NCBI RefSeq assembly: GCF_015627175.1
Contig: NZ_VTDQ01000011.1
Location: 1 to 64,000, forward strand
Source: Acinetobacter pollinis
Lineage (GTDB): Bacteria > Pseudomonadota > Gammaproteobacteria > Pseudomonadales > Moraxellaceae
DNA length: 64,000 nucleotides
Direction: 5' to 3'
Below, piece by piece: positions 63,274 to 64,000 of this stretch. Each line of letters opens with the position of its first letter. Within the stretch, counting starts at the first letter, position 1. Under the pieces are notes generated by a model. The model was not told where the DNA came from. It was given only the letters and a program-made list of their open reading frames with translations, and made no database searches. The translations under genes were made by a program, and so were the position numbers.

Positions 63274-64000
63274 ATGAGTACAATTCAATATAATGATGTA
63301 GTTCAAGCACATGAGAAAATTAATGCGCATATTAGAAGAACAGAGATACATACATCTAAAACTTTAAATAAATTATTGGATGCAGAAGTTTATTTTAAAT
63401 GTGAGAATTTCCAAAAAACAGGCGCATTTAAATTGAGAGGTGCATTGAACGCATTATTAAATTTTAATGTTCTACAACGACAAAAAGGTGTGTTGGCATT
63501 TTCATCGGGTAATCATGCACAAGGTATTGCTTATGCAGCAAAAATTTTGAATATTCCAGCAAAAATTCTCATGCCAAAAGATGCGCCTAAGTCTAAAGTA
63601 CAAGCAACACAAGGTTATGGTGCAGAGGTTATTTTTTATGACCGCTATACAGAAAATAGAGAAGAGATTGGTAAGCGGTTGGCATTGGAACATGAAATGA
63701 CGTTAATACCATCTTACAACCATCCAGATATTATTGCAGGGCAAGGAACAGCAGCTAAGGAACTTATAGAAGATATAGGCCAGCTTGATGCTATTTTTGT
63801 TGGACTCGGTGGTGGGGGAATGTTATCAGGTACGCTACTTACAGCACATGCATTACTGCCCGATTGTAAGGTTTATGGTGTAGAGCCAGAAGCAGGGAAT
63901 GATGGCGAGCGTTCTTTGCAGGCAGGTCATATTATTCAAATCGATACGCCTCAAACCATTGCAGATGGTGCACAAGTTACCAGTTTAGGGCATTTTACAT
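63274..64000 (+). CDS. PLP-dependent threonine/serine (hydroxyaspartate) dehydratase, partial
   Basis: The gene starts at ATG 63274 and runs off the window end; 242 codons are visible. It reads MSTIQYNDVVQAHEKINAHIRRT, then the PLP lysine in ENFQKTGAFKLRGA (about 49-62), SSGNHAQGIAYAAK (about 76-89) and GLGGGGMLSG (about 177-186). This is a fold-type II PLP enzyme of the threonine/serine dehydratase group; threo-3-hydroxyaspartate ammonia-lyase is another option. The tail (PQTIADGAQVTSLG) fits that group. Isomer preference cannot be told from this fragment. Confidence 0.88.
   Translation, partial: MSTIQYNDVVQAHEKINAHIRRTEIHTSKTLNKLLDAEVYFKCENFQKTGAFKLRGALNALLNFNVLQRQKGVLAFSSGNHAQGIAYAAKILNIPAKILMPKDAPKSKVQATQGYGAEVIFYDRYTENREEIGKRLALEHEMTLIPSYNHPDIIAGQGTAAKELIEDIGQLDAIFVGLGGGGMLSGTLLTAHALLPDCKVYGVEPEAGNDGERSLQAGHIIQIDTPQTIADGAQVTSLGHFT

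Overview
The window looks like chromosomal DNA of an Acinetobacter-type gammaproteobacterium. The genome is AT-rich, the proteins match that genus best (239-aa PurC, 297-aa DapA, 446-aa ArgA with fused kinase and GNAT domains), and the gene orders are typical: ribF-ileS-lspA-fkpB, ubiG-mupP-yciK, dapA-bamC-purC, ampD-murJ. I assign the genus from memory of protein sequences; the species is not resolved. No phage, transposase, insertion sequence, CRISPR array or tRNA was seen.

Layout. 0-0.2 kb: 5S rRNA closing an rrn operon. 0.2-8.2 kb: DUF1345 protein, argA, a TetR regulator, then the operon ribF-ileS-lspA-fkpB. 8.2-11 kb: RcnB-like secreted protein and the minus-strand operon ubiG-mupP-yciK. 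11-15.5 kb: dsbA, a TetR regulator, then two exported nucleosidase/phosphorylase-like proteins divergent from a Tsx nucleoside channel. 15.6-22.8 kb: rph, sodC, a SinR-like small protein, gap, dgkA, ampD, murJ and a ygaV-ygaP-like sulfide-stress pair with a clear operator. 23-29 kb: a LysR-regulated cluster of two Rieske oxygenases around one reductase, facing a RutG-type nucleobase permease. 29-30.4 kb: dmeF with a divergent RcnR-type repressor, including a long His-Gly hexanucleotide repeat. 30.4-45 kb: mostly housekeeping (ppc, dnaJ, dapB, alcohol dehydrogenase, tag, M23 peptidase, mutY, HIT protein, dienelactone hydrolase, YcgN), a CadR/PbrR-like regulator with a cation exporter, rarA, and a decayed csaA. 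45-49.6 kb: esterase, purC-bamC-dapA, pncA. 49.7-54 kb: an AT-rich accessory stretch with a YqcI/YcgG (GntA-like) protein, TetR regulator, heme-oxygenase-like diiron protein, two orphan proteins, a LysE-type exporter and a split zinc-ribbon/glycine-zipper protein. 54-58.5 kb: gabT-gabD with divergent gabR. 58.5-64 kb: a serine-hydrolase, lipoprotein, argP-lysE pair, DUF1543, DauR/YheO-like regulator, and a threonine dehydratase cut by the window end.

The strongest leads for new biology are (i) the 49.7-53.6 kb GntA-like/diiron oxidase/TetR/LysE neighbourhood, which could be a small N-oxidation and export pathway; (ii) the double-Rieske cluster next to a nucleobase permease; and (iii) a periplasmic nucleoside-cleaving pair coupled to Tsx, one member of which has Asn in place of the family's catalytic Asp. 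Several self-contained regulatory elements (YgaV-type, RcnR-type and MerR-type operators) can be read directly from the sequence.
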